64,000 bases of DNA from Spirochaetia bacterium UBA5763 (GCA_002418835.1 DIEX01000031.1:565968-629967), one strand, 5' to 3'; shown: positions 7,949 through 17,267, counted from the first letter of the stretch. Notes: generated by a model not told the origin, from the sequence alone. Program-made: numbers and translations.

Positions 7949-9652
7949 ATGAAAAGGATTTTTTTTGCTATTATTCTGCTTCTATGCACCCTTTCCCCCC
8001 TTACAGCTCTTGAGGTAGACATCGATGAAATTTCAAAATCCGGAAGGGTAAATTTTACGAACTACGAGGGAACCGGCAGAAAATATGAATCTGTAAGCCA
8101 GATAAAATCGATCGGGTACCAGCTTTCATACAAGAAAAAACAGGGTAGTGAATCCGATGTTTTCAGGTACCACATGAAATACCATATTTTACGTGTTGCT
8201 GCTGAAGAACCTGAAAAATATTCATCCGATATTTTTTTCATTGATAAAGATGCCAGTGTTGACCATATAAAAAATGTCAGGAGAATCCTCTCAGCCTATC
8301 TCGAAGGGAGCTACGGCTATACGGTTAAGGAAGCTGATGCAATTGCACTTTACCTCACCTATTACAACGCTGTCTACAGAGGCAATACAGAATACTTCGC
8401 GTCAAATTATTCCGGAAATATCCTGAAGCATATAACAAAACAGAATGCCGGTATATCCACCAAATATAATGAATGGCCGGGCAGAACAGCAATTATAATA
8501 CCTCTGACAAAAGAGAGCAAAAAGGGGAAGCTTGAGAAGATCGATCCATTCACAATCTCCGATGAAAAGACAACCCGTGAAGTAAAGAAGGATAAGGAAT
8601 CCGGCGGTGACCGCAAAGAAATCATTGAACTTAAGAAAAAAGATATTGAAAAGAGCAAAACCAACCTTGAAGAGGAAAAGAAGAAGATAGAAGAAAAGAA
8701 AAAAACTGTAACTGAAGAGAAAAAGAAAACAGAAGATAAAAAAGAAGAAGTTGTTAAGAAGAAAGAAGAGATAAAAAAAGAAAAAGAAGAGACCTCGAAG
8801 ATAAAGGATCCTGAAGAGAAAAAAAAGCAGGAAGAAGAGATAAAGAAAAAAGAGGAAGAGGTCAAAAAAGAGGAGAAGCAGATAAAAGAGAGTGAAGATA
8901 AGATAAAGAAAGATGAAGAAACAATAAAGAAAACTGAAAAAGAGACAGAGAAGAAAGAAGAAGAAATAAAAAAGAAAGAAGAGAACGTAAAGAAAGAGAC
9001 ATCTGAAGAAACAGCAGAAAAAAAAGATGAAAAGAAAACCTCCACGGAAGAGACTCTGACAAAAAAAGAGGAGGCACTCAAGAAGAAAGAGGAGGAACTT
9101 GATAAGCGTGAAGACCTGCTTAAAGATAAACAGACCGATCCAAATGTCTTCGGACTTAAGCTCTACTACCTGAAGGTAAAGGATTATCTTGAAGGGGGGC
9201 ATTACAACAACGAGCTTTATATGATCAATGCCTCAACAAAGAAGATCGATTTCAAGTCACCGGTGACTAATATATGCGGAAGAAGATACGATGTATTCTC
9301 AGGCGGAATTGTTGTTATTACACATCAGGGAGATCACGTTTCCGGGCACAGGCTAACGCTTATTGACAGGGAAAAGCTTACTGTAAAAGCTACAGGAGAA
9401 AATGACATCTTCTGGAGAAGTTTCATTGAAATCAAAGAAAACAGCATTTATGCAATAATTAAAGAAGGGAAAAGTTATTATCTCGGAAAGTTCGACCAGG
9501 AACTGAAACTTGTTGCCAAATCAAAGGAGAAGGTCAGCGAAGACACATTCATCACATTCTTTGATGACTTTATTTATATAAACAGGGATGACAAAAGTAT
9601 AATTGTGCTGAATAAAAACGATTTCACCCTTGCGGGTGAAATCAAGCCGTAG
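7949..9652 (+). CDS. P83/100-family spirochaetal protein with Lys/Glu coiled coil
   Basis: 567 residues, resembling the Borrelia P83/100 antigen family. A signal peptide (MKRIFFAIILLLC...LTALE) is followed by a globular N-terminal domain of residues ~22-195 containing GRVNFTNYEGTG and an IDEI start. Residues ~210-395 are an extreme Lys/Glu-rich coiled coil built from repeated EEIKKKEE-like units. The C-terminal domain (~400-567) is beta-rich, with LYMINASTKKIDF and an interrupted propeller-like look. An AGGAG lies 7-8 nt before the ATG. It probably resides in the periplasm or on the outer membrane; function is unknown even in studied spirochaetes. The 3' end contains a perfect hairpin that also serves the convergent gene. 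Confidence 0.85.
   Translation: MKRIFFAIILLLCTLSPLTALEVDIDEISKSGRVNFTNYEGTGRKYESVSQIKSIGYQLSYKKKQGSESDVFRYHMKYHILRVAAEEPEKYSSDIFFIDKDASVDHIKNVRRILSAYLEGSYGYTVKEADAIALYLTYYNAVYRGNTEYFASNYSGNILKHITKQNAGISTKYNEWPGRTAIIIPLTKESKKGKLEKIDPFTISDEKTTREVKKDKESGGDRKEIIELKKKDIEKSKTNLEEEKKKIEEKKKTVTEEKKKTEDKKEEVVKKKEEIKKEKEETSKIKDPEEKKKQEEEIKKKEEEVKKEEKQIKESEDKIKKDEETIKKTEKETEKKEEEIKKKEENVKKETSEETAEKKDEKKTSTEETLTKKEEALKKKEEELDKREDLLKDKQTDPNVFGLKLYYLKVKDYLEGGHYNNELYMINASTKKIDFKSPVTNICGRRYDVFSGGIVVITHQGDHVSGHRLTLIDREKLTVKATGENDIFWRSFIEIKENSIYAIIKEGKSYYLGKFDQELKLVAKSKEKVSEDTFITFFDDFIYINRDDKSIIVLNKNDFTLAGEIKP
9620..9643 (-). terminator. Intrinsic terminator of the OmpA-family gene, inside the P83/100 coding end
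   Basis: Perfect 10-bp stem GATTTCACCC / GGGTGAAATC with a TTGC loop. Reading leftward, the stem is followed by CGTTTTTATT, a T-tract, so it fits a Rho-independent terminator for the leftward OmpA-family gene, whose stop is at 9655. The same bases encode residues near the C-terminus of the P83/100 protein. Confidence 0.75.
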
Positions 9653-9654
9653 AA

Positions 9655-10839
9655 TCAGTTAAGCTTAATTATAATTTCGACCCTGCGGTTTTTACTTCGC
9701 CCTTCCGCAGTTGAATTTTCGGTCAGGGGCTGATCCTGGCCGAAACCTTTATATGAAAATTTATCATGTCCGAGTTTTGATTTAAGGTATTCCGATACCT
9801 TTTTCGCCCGTTTTTCAGAGAGAGAGTAATTATAGCTTTTCTGCCCCACATTGTCAGTATGCCCTTCAACAATAATTTCACGGTCAGGGTACTTCTTTTT
9901 CAGAATTTCTGCTATGTCCCGCAGCTTTTCCTCTGTATCCTTGCGGATATCATATGAATCAAAATTGAAAAGGAGATCTCCCATCCGCACAACAATTCCG
10001 CGCTTATCTATGTCAGCATCAACTCCTTCAGGAAGTTCCTTATTCAGCTCATCCTTCTCTTTTTTCTTCTCATCTTCTGTAAAATTTTTATAAAGGCTGT
10101 TTTTGGTTTTTATATTCATGTGAAATTCAGCAGTTGCAAGCGCTCCCCCTCCGGAGGCGAAAACAAAAATAATCTTATACTGATCCTGCATGTCCTTCGG
10201 CTTACGTGAAGTTATATCCCAGTATAAAACACCGTTATTCTGGGCCACTATCTTAACAGGAAAATCTGCGGGGTAGTTTCTGTCAGCAAGATTCATATTT
10301 ATTGTGTAGGCGTAATTAATTACTGCGATCTTCTTATCTTTATCATCTTCAATTCTGACAAGCTGATATTCAACCGGAAACGCGAGACTGAAAGGTTTTG
10401 AAAAATTATCAATAACCAGTTCCCCGTTTGCTGTCCATGTATCTTCAGGCCCCAGTTCCCTGTCCGGAAAAGTCGGGATATGCCGCAGGTTCGGCATGTA
10501 ATCATTTTTTTTAACTACAAAATGCCCGTTAGGTTCTATGAGAAAATCCACCATGAATTTCTCTTTCAGTTTGAAAACATCCTCACCGAACTCCCTTTCA
10601 TGAATAGAGAATAAGCCATTTACCCTGTTCAGCCTGTCCGATTTATCCTTACATGTCAGATCAATTATATTTCTCTCTTCATACACTCTTTTAAGACCGG
10701 AGTTTACGTAATACTTTATCCCGGCGGTTTTAACCATTTCTATTCTTTCATTTTTTTCGATATCCCATTCAAGTCTTACCGCGTTGGCGTTCACAAGGGG
10801 GAAAAGGAGAAGTGTCACCAGAAGAATCAGCTTTTTCAT
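9655..10839 (-). CDS. OmpA-family outer membrane protein
   Basis: 394 residues with a clear signal peptide (MKKLILLVTLLLFPLVNANA). The middle ~220 residues are beta-rich and not recognised. The C-terminal ~115 residues are an OmpA/MotB peptidoglycan-binding domain: LFNFDSYDIR, EGHTDNVGQKSYNYSLSEKRA and ENSTAEGRSKNRRVEI, with the Asp and Arg that contact diaminopimelate. It thus links the outer membrane or periplasm to the cell wall. A GGAG precedes the ATG. It is convergent with the P83/100 gene, with only 2 bp between stops. Confidence 0.92.
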   Translation of the reverse strand: MKKLILLVTLLLFPLVNANAVRLEWDIEKNERIEMVKTAGIKYYVNSGLKRVYEERNIIDLTCKDKSDRLNRVNGLFSIHEREFGEDVFKLKEKFMVDFLIEPNGHFVVKKNDYMPNLRHIPTFPDRELGPEDTWTANGELVIDNFSKPFSLAFPVEYQLVRIEDDKDKKIAVINYAYTINMNLADRNYPADFPVKIVAQNNGVLYWDITSRKPKDMQDQYKIIFVFASGGGALATAEFHMNIKTKNSLYKNFTEDEKKKEKDELNKELPEGVDADIDKRGIVVRMGDLLFNFDSYDIRKDTEEKLRDIAEILKKKYPDREIIVEGHTDNVGQKSYNYSLSEKRAKKVSEYLKSKLGHDKFSYKGFGQDQPLTENSTAEGRSKNRRVEIIIKLN

Positions 10840-10899
10840 AATTTAAGCTCCGGGCGGAGTGACTCCGCATTATATTATCGGCAAATTATGTCAGATTTT

Positions 10900-11442
10900 T
10901 TAGCAAAATTTTTTTCTGTATTCCTGAACCAGATGATAGACGATTACTCCATACGCCACGGAAACATTGAGTGACTGTTTAAGGCCGTACATAGGTATTT
11001 CAACAGATTGATCACAGAGAGAAACCGCTTCTTCAGAAAGTCCGTCAACTTCATTCCCCAGGAGGAGAACCACAGGAAAAGTATACTCCGCCTCATTATA
11101 ATTTACACTTGAATCTGTATGTTCAAGAGCTAAAATTGTACGCCCCTCCCCCTTCAGTCTTTTTATGAGAGAGATGGTATCAGGCTCATGCTCCCAGGGA
11201 ACACTATCAACGCTGCCGAGAGCTGTCTTGTCGATCTCCTTTCTGGGGGGAAACCCGGTATATCCGCAGAGCCACAATTTTTCTATAAGCGCCCCATCCG
11301 ATGTCCTGAATATTGAGCCTACATTGTAGAGGCTCCTGACGTTTTCCGCAATCACTGTGACCGGAAATCTACTGAAAGAACCCAACTCCTGCAGATCAGG
11401 TCTTTTTGATTTTATCTCTTCATAGGGTAGTTTAATAGCCAT
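10900..11442 (-). CDS. SpoU/TrmH-family RNA 2'-O-methyltransferase
   Basis: 180 residues. SPOUT knot methyltransferase with motif 1 NVRSLYNVGSIFRTSD (Asn and Arg of the catalytic centre), motif 2 LLLGNEVDGLS and motif 3 IPMYGLKQSLNVSVAYGV. Lacking an N-terminal L30e-like substrate domain, it is nearest to TrmH or TrmL-size enzymes that methylate tRNA ribose. The exact target is unknown. It lies 60 bp upstream of the OmpA-family gene in the same direction, possibly co-transcribed. Confidence 0.9.
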   Translation of the reverse strand: MAIKLPYEEIKSKRPDLQELGSFSRFPVTVIAENVRSLYNVGSIFRTSDGALIEKLWLCGYTGFPPRKEIDKTALGSVDSVPWEHEPDTISLIKRLKGEGRTILALEHTDSSVNYNEAEYTFPVVLLLGNEVDGLSEEAVSLCDQSVEIPMYGLKQSLNVSVAYGVIVYHLVQEYRKKFC

Positions 11443-11645
11443 AAATATTTTCCTTGTTTAATATGACAACTATTCTGAACAGAGTTCCTTTATGCAATTA
11501 ATTTTATATTATAAATCCGCTGATGCTCAGCAATTCCCTCCATTTTAAAAAGCTCAATCCTTCCAAAATATAATTGACTTTAACTGTCTCTCTGAGAAAC
11601 TATCATTAGATAAAAATTACTTCATTGTAAGCACTTTTTATTCAT

Positions 11646-11674
11646 TTGACCTGAAATATTGATATATTTTAAAT
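11646..11674 (+). promoter_or_regulatory. Candidate sigma70-type promoter
   Basis: TTGACC and TTAAAT separated by 17 nt, about 30 nt before the start of the CDP-alcohol phosphotransferase gene. The -10 is a weak match. Confidence 0.35.
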
Positions 11675-11703
11675 AACTGACAAAGCGGAGCAGACTGAAT
11701 TTC

Positions 11704-12522
11704 ATGAATTACAGTGACCCGATATACTACTCATTACTACCCCTGATAATCACGATAGAATGTATGGCAATGCTGTTCACCTATTTTGCTGTGACCTGGC
11801 ACAAAAGAGAGTTATCTGAAGAGACACTCTCCAGGCTTCATAAAAGCTTTATCGGTATATTCCTCATCGAATTCTGGTACTGGATAACAGGGCCTGCTCT
11901 TTCATTTTTTAAATTCATCAGGCTCACACCGAACAGGATAACATCCATATCCATTTTTCTTTCTTTTGTCACAGGTGCAATATACTCAACGGGACATTTC
12001 TCGGCCGCCGGCTGGATGCTTGTAATCAGCGGAACTCTTGATATGCTTGACGGCAGGCTTGCAAGGGAGACTGGAACTGTTACAAAAGCGGGCGCTTTTT
12101 TCGATTCATGCAGCGACAGGTACAGCGACTCATTTGTTTTTATCGGGATTGCTATATATTTTCTCAGTAAAAATTTCTCAGCAGGGGATGGGCATTTTAT
12201 ACTTTCCGTTACAGACTACTCCAGCACCATAATTATCATGGCTCTCATGATCGGTACAGCAGCCATGAGCTATGTTAAGGCAAGGGGTGAGGCAACAGGC
12301 GTCACAACAAAATCAGGGCTTATGCAGCGTCCGGAAAGGATAATGATGCTGTCACTATACTCCGTGCTCGATCCTTTTATCAGAATAATACTGGGTAATT
12401 ATAATATCAATCAGGATTACTGCCTGATATTTCTACTCATCATTATGGCTATACTTATTAACTTTTCAGCAGTTGTGCGCATGGTTGACATATTCAGGCT
12501 TATACGGAATACCGAGAGATAG
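11704..12522 (+). CDS. CDP-alcohol phosphatidyltransferase
   Basis: 272-residue integral membrane enzyme with about six hydrophobic segments. The complete family signature is present: DMLDGRLAR, eight residues, then GAFFDSCSD, which is D-xx-DG-xx-AR-x8-G-xxx-D-xxx-D with all four metal-binding Asp. It displaces CMP from a CDP-alcohol using an alcohol or alcohol phosphate to make a phospholipid or a soluble phosphodiester. The unusually long N-terminus (~75 residues before the catalytic helix) carries one extra TM. Substrate is not evident; inositol phosphate use is possible given the IPCT-like gene 5 kb away, but this is speculative. speH follows after 5 nt. Confidence 0.88.
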   Translation: MNYSDPIYYSLLPLIITIECMAMLFTYFAVTWHKRELSEETLSRLHKSFIGIFLIEFWYWITGPALSFFKFIRLTPNRITSISIFLSFVTGAIYSTGHFSAAGWMLVISGTLDMLDGRLARETGTVTKAGAFFDSCSDRYSDSFVFIGIAIYFLSKNFSAGDGHFILSVTDYSSTIIIMALMIGTAAMSYVKARGEATGVTTKSGLMQRPERIMMLSLYSVLDPFIRIILGNYNINQDYCLIFLLIIMAILINFSAVVRMVDIFRLIRNTER

Positions 12523-12527
12523 AAACC

Positions 12528-12929
12528 GTGGACAGGGATTACCTCGGGAGACACTTTATCGCGGAATTTTATAAATGCAACCCTGTCACTATAAACAGCA
12601 TATCTGCTGTTGAAAAAATAATGACTGAGGCCGTAACTATTTCAGGTGCCACCATCATTAAACCCTTTTTTCATACATTTTCGCCTCAGGGCGTAAGCGG
12701 AATTATTGTAATATCCGAATCGCATTTTGCCATACACACATGGCCTGAATACTCATATGCTGCTGTTGATCTTTTCAGCTGTTCAGATTTCCGATACGTG
12801 GATGCATTAAAATATATCAAAGACAAAATCGAGTCAGGCGAGTACTTTGTAAATGTTATTAACCGTGGTTATCAGGCCAGGGGCTCTTCATCATCTCATG
12901 AAATATCCGCAAAAAAAATAACCCTTTAG
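12528..12929 (+). CDS. speH: S-adenosylmethionine decarboxylase proenzyme
   Basis: 133 residues, class 1B bacterial/archaeal type. It decarboxylates SAM to supply aminopropyl groups for spermidine. The autocleavage and active site region ISESHFAIHTWPEYSY is intact: the Ser after Glu becomes the pyruvoyl cofactor, and His and Cys (FSCSD) complete proenzyme processing. It starts with GTG 5 nt after the preceding stop, with no strong ribosome binding site, which suggests translational coupling to the CDP-alcohol phosphotransferase gene. No spermidine synthase is visible nearby. Confidence 0.94.
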   Translation: MDRDYLGRHFIAEFYKCNPVTINSISAVEKIMTEAVTISGATIIKPFFHTFSPQGVSGIIVISESHFAIHTWPEYSYAAVDLFSCSDFRYVDALKYIKDKIESGEYFVNVINRGYQARGSSSSHEISAKKITL

Positions 12930-13112
12930 CCTGTATCACCTTTCATAACAAATCTATTGACATTTAATCGAAAACTTTAATGTAAAAAACTTTGAAGAAT
13001 AACAAAAAATAATTGTACTATTTAATAAACAGATATTTATCCTTATGAACATAGAAATAAAAAATATTTCCATATATCCAACTACAGACAGGATTTACAC
13101 CGGTTAAACTGA

Positions 13113-14936
13113 ATGACATTGAAAAAACTCAAAGAAAGGCTGCTTGGTGACTTTGTTATAGATCCGCGGCACGATATTATTATATATGACATACTTGTAA
13201 GAGACGGTTTTATACCGGTCACTCTTCTGCTTGGATTCACTCTCGCCTGTTCCATAATTATTGTAAGGGCATTGTCCGGATTCTATGTCTACAGCATTGT
13301 CCACATCATATACCTGTTCTTTTTTATATTCCTTTTCTACATCTACCGGTTCTTCCCTAAACAGGGGCTTTTCAGATTTTTAATTTTCCTGATGATGCTT
13401 GTATCAATTTTTCTCACAGTCACGATAAAAGGGAAAACAATGAATGAGTATATTATTGTTCTGATTTTCCCTGTTATTATATACAATCTTGCTGGTAAAA
13501 ATAACGGGCTCGTCTGGAATATAGTTCTGTGCATACTATACGTTTTCATAATGATCTTAATTGAAACAGAAATTCTGAGTTCCAGATATAACCAGTCAGA
13601 CCTTGCTATCGGGCTTGTTCTGTATCTTTTTATTTCGATATTTGCCCACTATGCCGAACTGAGACATTCGAGTATTGAAAAGCTTCTGCTGCGTCAGCTT
13701 TATTATGACACGGCAAGCGGACAGCCCAACAGGAAGATGCTGATGGAGGACATCTCACATAAAATGTTCCCGGCTCTATTCATTCTACGTATACACAACT
13801 TCCATGACATCAACACTTTCTTCGGCTACTCCCTGGGGAATGACCTGATGAAGTTTATCGGGGAGAGGCTTAACCTTTTCAGCGCTTCAAGAAAGATGAA
13901 GTCCTATAATCTTTCAGGCGGGGAATTTGCGCTCATCACTGATCTTGAGTCCACTACTCCGGATATCAAGGCTCTTGAAACAACAGCGGTTGATCTTATT
14001 CAGCATATTTCGGAAAAAGAATTTGTGCACCAGAATACGAATATACCACTGACTCCTTATGCCGGAATATCATTTTATATGAAGGGGGAGAGCAACCTGA
14101 TATCAGAGGCCAACCTGGCTCTGCATCATGCAATCAAAAGAAGCTTGCCCTTTCATATTCATAATGATGATGACAGCGACCGTACAAATTACCTTGAAAA
14201 TATCAGCACCCTGTCAGCGCTGAACCTGGCATTGAGTGAAAACAGGATTGTCCCCTACTACCAGTCAATAATGAACAACAAAACTGAAGTTAAGGAAAAG
14301 TTCGAATCCCTGCTGAGAGTAATTTCTCCTGAAGGGGAACCGCAGCTCCCACTTAAATATCTGCGTATGGCATCAAAAACCAGAGTGTATCCGGAAATAA
14401 CAAAAAGGATGATTGGGAAAGTCTTTGCACAGATGTCTAAATGCGGAGAGGAATTCACAATAAATATATCCGCAGAGGATATTTACAATCCCGGTTTTTT
14501 TTCATTTCTCGAAAGCATGATGAACTCAAATCCATCATGCTACAACAGGGTTATACTTGAAATTATCGAATCGGAAGATCTCGAAAGTTACAGAATAATT
14601 TCCGAGTTTATAAAGAAATCAAGAAAATGCGGATACAGGTTTGCCATAGATGACTTCGGTTCCGGCTATTCCAATTTTTCGCACATCAGCAGACTGAATA
14701 TCGATTTTATAAAATTTGACGGTTCTCTCATAAGAAGAATTTCTCAGGACCGGACAAGCAGCGTAATTATTAAGCATGTTACCGGCATGTGCAGGGAACT
14801 CGATATAAAAACCGTGGCTGAGTTTGTTGAAACTGAATCAATTTTAAAAATTGTAAAAGATTTCGGTATTGATTACTCGCAGGGAACATTTATAGATTCA
14901 CCCTCTCCTGAACCTGATTCATCAATGCAGAGGTAG
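13113..14936 (+). CDS. Membrane GGDEF-EAL protein, likely c-di-GMP phosphodiesterase
   Basis: 607 residues. The N-terminal ~190 residues hold about six to seven hydrophobic helices, a MASE-like sensor. A GGDEF domain (~195-340) follows; its signature is degenerate, reading LSGGEFAL, so cyclase activity is doubtful. The EAL domain (~365-600) retains FESLLRV (EAL motif as ESL), NISAED, LEIIES, AIDDFGSGYSNF (DDFG metal pair), FIKFDGS (Lys) and AEFVET, with a SQG near the end. The set of metal and catalytic residues looks complete, so it probably hydrolyses c-di-GMP, with the GGDEF part regulatory. The next gene starts one base after its stop. Confidence 0.9.
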   Translation: MTLKKLKERLLGDFVIDPRHDIIIYDILVRDGFIPVTLLLGFTLACSIIIVRALSGFYVYSIVHIIYLFFFIFLFYIYRFFPKQGLFRFLIFLMMLVSIFLTVTIKGKTMNEYIIVLIFPVIIYNLAGKNNGLVWNIVLCILYVFIMILIETEILSSRYNQSDLAIGLVLYLFISIFAHYAELRHSSIEKLLLRQLYYDTASGQPNRKMLMEDISHKMFPALFILRIHNFHDINTFFGYSLGNDLMKFIGERLNLFSASRKMKSYNLSGGEFALITDLESTTPDIKALETTAVDLIQHISEKEFVHQNTNIPLTPYAGISFYMKGESNLISEANLALHHAIKRSLPFHIHNDDDSDRTNYLENISTLSALNLALSENRIVPYYQSIMNNKTEVKEKFESLLRVISPEGEPQLPLKYLRMASKTRVYPEITKRMIGKVFAQMSKCGEEFTINISAEDIYNPGFFSFLESMMNSNPSCYNRVILEIIESEDLESYRIISEFIKKSRKCGYRFAIDDFGSGYSNFSHISRLNIDFIKFDGSLIRRISQDRTSSVIIKHVTGMCRELDIKTVAEFVETESILKIVKDFGIDYSQGTFIDSPSPEPDSSMQR

Positions 14937-14937
14937 A

Positions 14938-15738
14938 ATGTCCGCAAGAATCCCAATCCTTACAGTAATACCCCACGGAGGCCTTATTGTCCCGGAAGAG
15001 TTATCCGGCTACGAAGAAGTTACTCCTTTTAATATTTTTTTTGAATCCGATTCAGGAGCAGATGCTCTCTTTTCCACAAACGCAGACGCCGGTTCAGTTA
15101 TTAAATCCGGGATATCCCGTCTCTTTGTGGACATGGACAGGGAGTTCCGGATGCTTTACCCGTCAACTGATGATGGAGTTATTAAATCAAAGACATCCAT
15201 GAACAAAACTATTTTCAAAGATGGATGCTACCCTGATGAAATTGCAATATCAAATATTCTGAAACGGTACTACTTCCCTTTCCATGAGAAGATGAGGGAG
15301 ACCCTGAAGGAATATGAAGTCATCTTTATAATTGAATGTCACACACATACTGCGGTTGGCCCTGAAAACTCACCGGACCGGGGACGCCCCCGGCCGCTTG
15401 TTATTACCGAGTATACCGCAGATAACAATGATGTAATTTTAAAAACCGCATCTCCGGATATGGCAATGGACCTTGCGTCAATCATGGGCCGTCTCTTTTC
15501 CGCTGAAGGGGATACTGTTGCAGGGGATTACCGGGTATCAGGGAACAGCAGCGGCTACATCATGAAAAACTACGGAACGAAAGGTATACCTATGCTCCGG
15601 CTTTCGTTATCACGCTCTCTATTTATGAATGACAGATATTTTGACCTCGAAGGGCTTCAAATTGACAACAGAAGGATGAGCAGGCTTAATGAAATTTACA
15701 GAACCGGGCTGGAGAGATTTCTGAATAAATATTTTTAA
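14938..15738 (+). CDS. N-formylglutamate amidohydrolase-family protein
   Basis: 266 residues matching the N-formylglutamate deformylase (HutG/FGase) family: an N-terminal IPHGG, then DSGADALF, LFVDMDREF, and a metal-ligand region IIECHTHTA. The C-terminal GNSSGYIMKNYGTKGIPMLRLS resembles the family substrate pocket. FGases release formate from N-formylglutamate in histidine breakdown, but many homologues act on other amides and no hut genes are near. It abuts the GGDEF-EAL gene, so the two are probably co-transcribed. Confidence 0.8.
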   Translation: MSARIPILTVIPHGGLIVPEELSGYEEVTPFNIFFESDSGADALFSTNADAGSVIKSGISRLFVDMDREFRMLYPSTDDGVIKSKTSMNKTIFKDGCYPDEIAISNILKRYYFPFHEKMRETLKEYEVIFIIECHTHTAVGPENSPDRGRPRPLVITEYTADNNDVILKTASPDMAMDLASIMGRLFSAEGDTVAGDYRVSGNSSGYIMKNYGTKGIPMLRLSLSRSLFMNDRYFDLEGLQIDNRRMSRLNEIYRTGLERFLNKYF

Positions 15739-15746
15739 GCTTTTGC

Positions 15747-15781
15747 CATACCGGCATTACATTATACTTCAGCCGGATGAC
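15747..15781. repeat. Decayed half of a CCGG-type intergenic palindrome
   Basis: ACCGGCATTACATTATACTT continuing to CAGCCGGATGAC resembles the right half of the intergenic units at 59610-59752 and 62592-62712. It sits between two convergent genes. Confidence 0.4.
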
Positions 15782-15818
15782 AAAAAACTTTTTTTAAAAA
15801 CTATCTGCGGTAAAAATA

Positions 15819-16250
15819 CTACTGGAAGAACTTGGCGCTCTCCATCTTTTTCCCCATATCCATAAAAGCCTTCTGTACCTTCGGATCCATGAGGTACTTT
15901 TTAATATTATCATTCATGAATACTTTTTCAAACTTATCAGTCTGGGCATTCAGCCTGTCGAATTCGGCTTTAAGCTCTGCAGGGGGTTCTTTGTCCCACT
16001 TATCTGAATCGGGGTATTTCTTTTTGAGTTCAAGACTCTGTTCACCGAGTTTAATGATCCTGTCACCGAAAACTGTTACAGCACTGACAATATCATCAGC
16101 ATTCCCTGCTTTTTCAACAGAAGCGAGAAACTCCTCCTGTGTCTTGATAACATCATTGATAAAACCTTTAATATCGCTGTACTTTCCACCGCCGCATGAA
16201 ATAATAAAAGTCAGGGCCGCGATACCGAGAAGAGAAACAAACTTTTTCAT
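15819..16250 (-). CDS. Small lipoprotein of unknown function
   Basis: 143 residues with signal peptide MKKFVSLLGIAALTFIISC, lipobox IISC. The mature part is a predicted four-helix, Lys/Asp-rich protein with no recognised family; it ends MDMGKKMESAKFF. A GGAG is 7 nt before the ATG at 16250 and 4 nt before an adjacent ATG at 16253, so 16250 is preferred. This start removes the overlap with trxB that longer readings would give. It follows trxB in the same direction and may be its distal operon partner. Confidence 0.75.
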   Translation of the reverse strand: MKKFVSLLGIAALTFIISCGGGKYSDIKGFINDVIKTQEEFLASVEKAGNADDIVSAVTVFGDRIIKLGEQSLELKKKYPDSDKWDKEPPAELKAEFDRLNAQTDKFEKVFMNDNIKKYLMDPKVQKAFMDMGKKMESAKFFQ

Positions 16251-16267
16251 CATATATCTCCTTTTTT

Positions 16268-17197
16268 TTAAGTGCAATAGGTTCCTGTTAAAAACTCATA
16301 CGCGCCAAGAGCTGCTGTAGCGCCGTCAGATGCCGCCATTACAATCTGCTTCCTTGAACCGCTCCTGAGATCACCGGCAGCGAAAAGGCCTTCTATCCCG
16401 GTTCTCATATTCATATCTACAACTACTTCCCTCTTTTCATTAAGCAGTGAATTATCAAGGTAGGAGGTGGCAGGATCATATCCCACAAAGATAAAAACCC
16501 CGTCTGTTATAAGTTTACCACTTTCCCCTGTTACTTTATTCTTAATTGAGACAGAATTTACTTTCTCATCACCGTTTATTGATTCCACAACTGTGTCAAA
16601 TACTGTAGTTATCTTCGGATCTCCAATCACCCTTTTCTGCAGAATATCTGTCCCCCTGAAACTGTCGCGCCGGTGTATGAGATAGACCTTGCTCGCAAAC
16701 CGTGTAAGAAAATGGGCCTCCTCCAGTGCAACGTCTCCTCCACCAATCACTACTGTGACCCTGTCCTTATAAAATGCGCCATCACAGGTTGCGCAGTATG
16801 ACACCCCTCTTCCGAGAAATTCATTCTCCCCCGGCGCTCCAAGTTTCCTGCTCTGAGCGCCTGAAGCTATGATAACAGACTTTGCATATAAATTCCCCCC
16901 TGTGGTGATTAAACGGAAAAGGGAACCCTCTTTCAAAACAGATGAGACCTCAGCAGACTCAATGGATACACCAAGACGCCTTGCCTGATCCTCCATGTGT
17001 GCCATAAGCTCCCATCCGGGAACAGGATCAACAAATCCGGGGTAATTTTCAATCTCGTAGGAGTTTACTACCTGCCCCCCCGGTGAAAACTTTTCCAGAA
17101 GCAGGAGATCAAGCCCTGCCCTTACACCATAAATTCCCGCAGTGAGGCCTGCCGGCCCCCCTCCTATAATAATAAGATCCTTTACCTGATTTTCCAT
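16268..17197 (-). CDS. trxB: Thioredoxin reductase
   Basis: 309 residues, typical low-molecular-weight NADPH-thioredoxin reductase. FAD-binding GGGPAGLTAGIYGVRAG at the N-terminus, redox-active CATCDG near residue 135, NADPH-binding VIGGGDVALEEA, and C-terminal FAAGDLRSGSRKQ for the second FAD contact. Cytoplasmic; keeps thioredoxin reduced. It lies 70 bp after pyrR in the same orientation. Confidence 0.96.
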   Translation of the reverse strand: MENQVKDLIIIGGGPAGLTAGIYGVRAGLDLLLLEKFSPGGQVVNSYEIENYPGFVDPVPGWELMAHMEDQARRLGVSIESAEVSSVLKEGSLFRLITTGGNLYAKSVIIASGAQSRKLGAPGENEFLGRGVSYCATCDGAFYKDRVTVVIGGGDVALEEAHFLTRFASKVYLIHRRDSFRGTDILQKRVIGDPKITTVFDTVVESINGDEKVNSVSIKNKVTGESGKLITDGVFIFVGYDPATSYLDNSLLNEKREVVVDMNMRTGIEGLFAAGDLRSGSRKQIVMAASDGATAALGAYEFLTGTYCT

Positions 17198-17267
17198 AAA
17201 AAAGAGTTTTCCTGAATAAAATATTTTTCCATGAGTATTGCAGATGGAATAGCGGAGAGCAGTAAAA

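Noticed and set aside
8402..9202. Long leftward reading frame of 266 residues opposite the P83/100 gene
   Set aside because: It is the antisense of the Lys/Glu repeat, giving Phe/Leu/Ser low complexity with no ribosome binding site; an artefact of composition.
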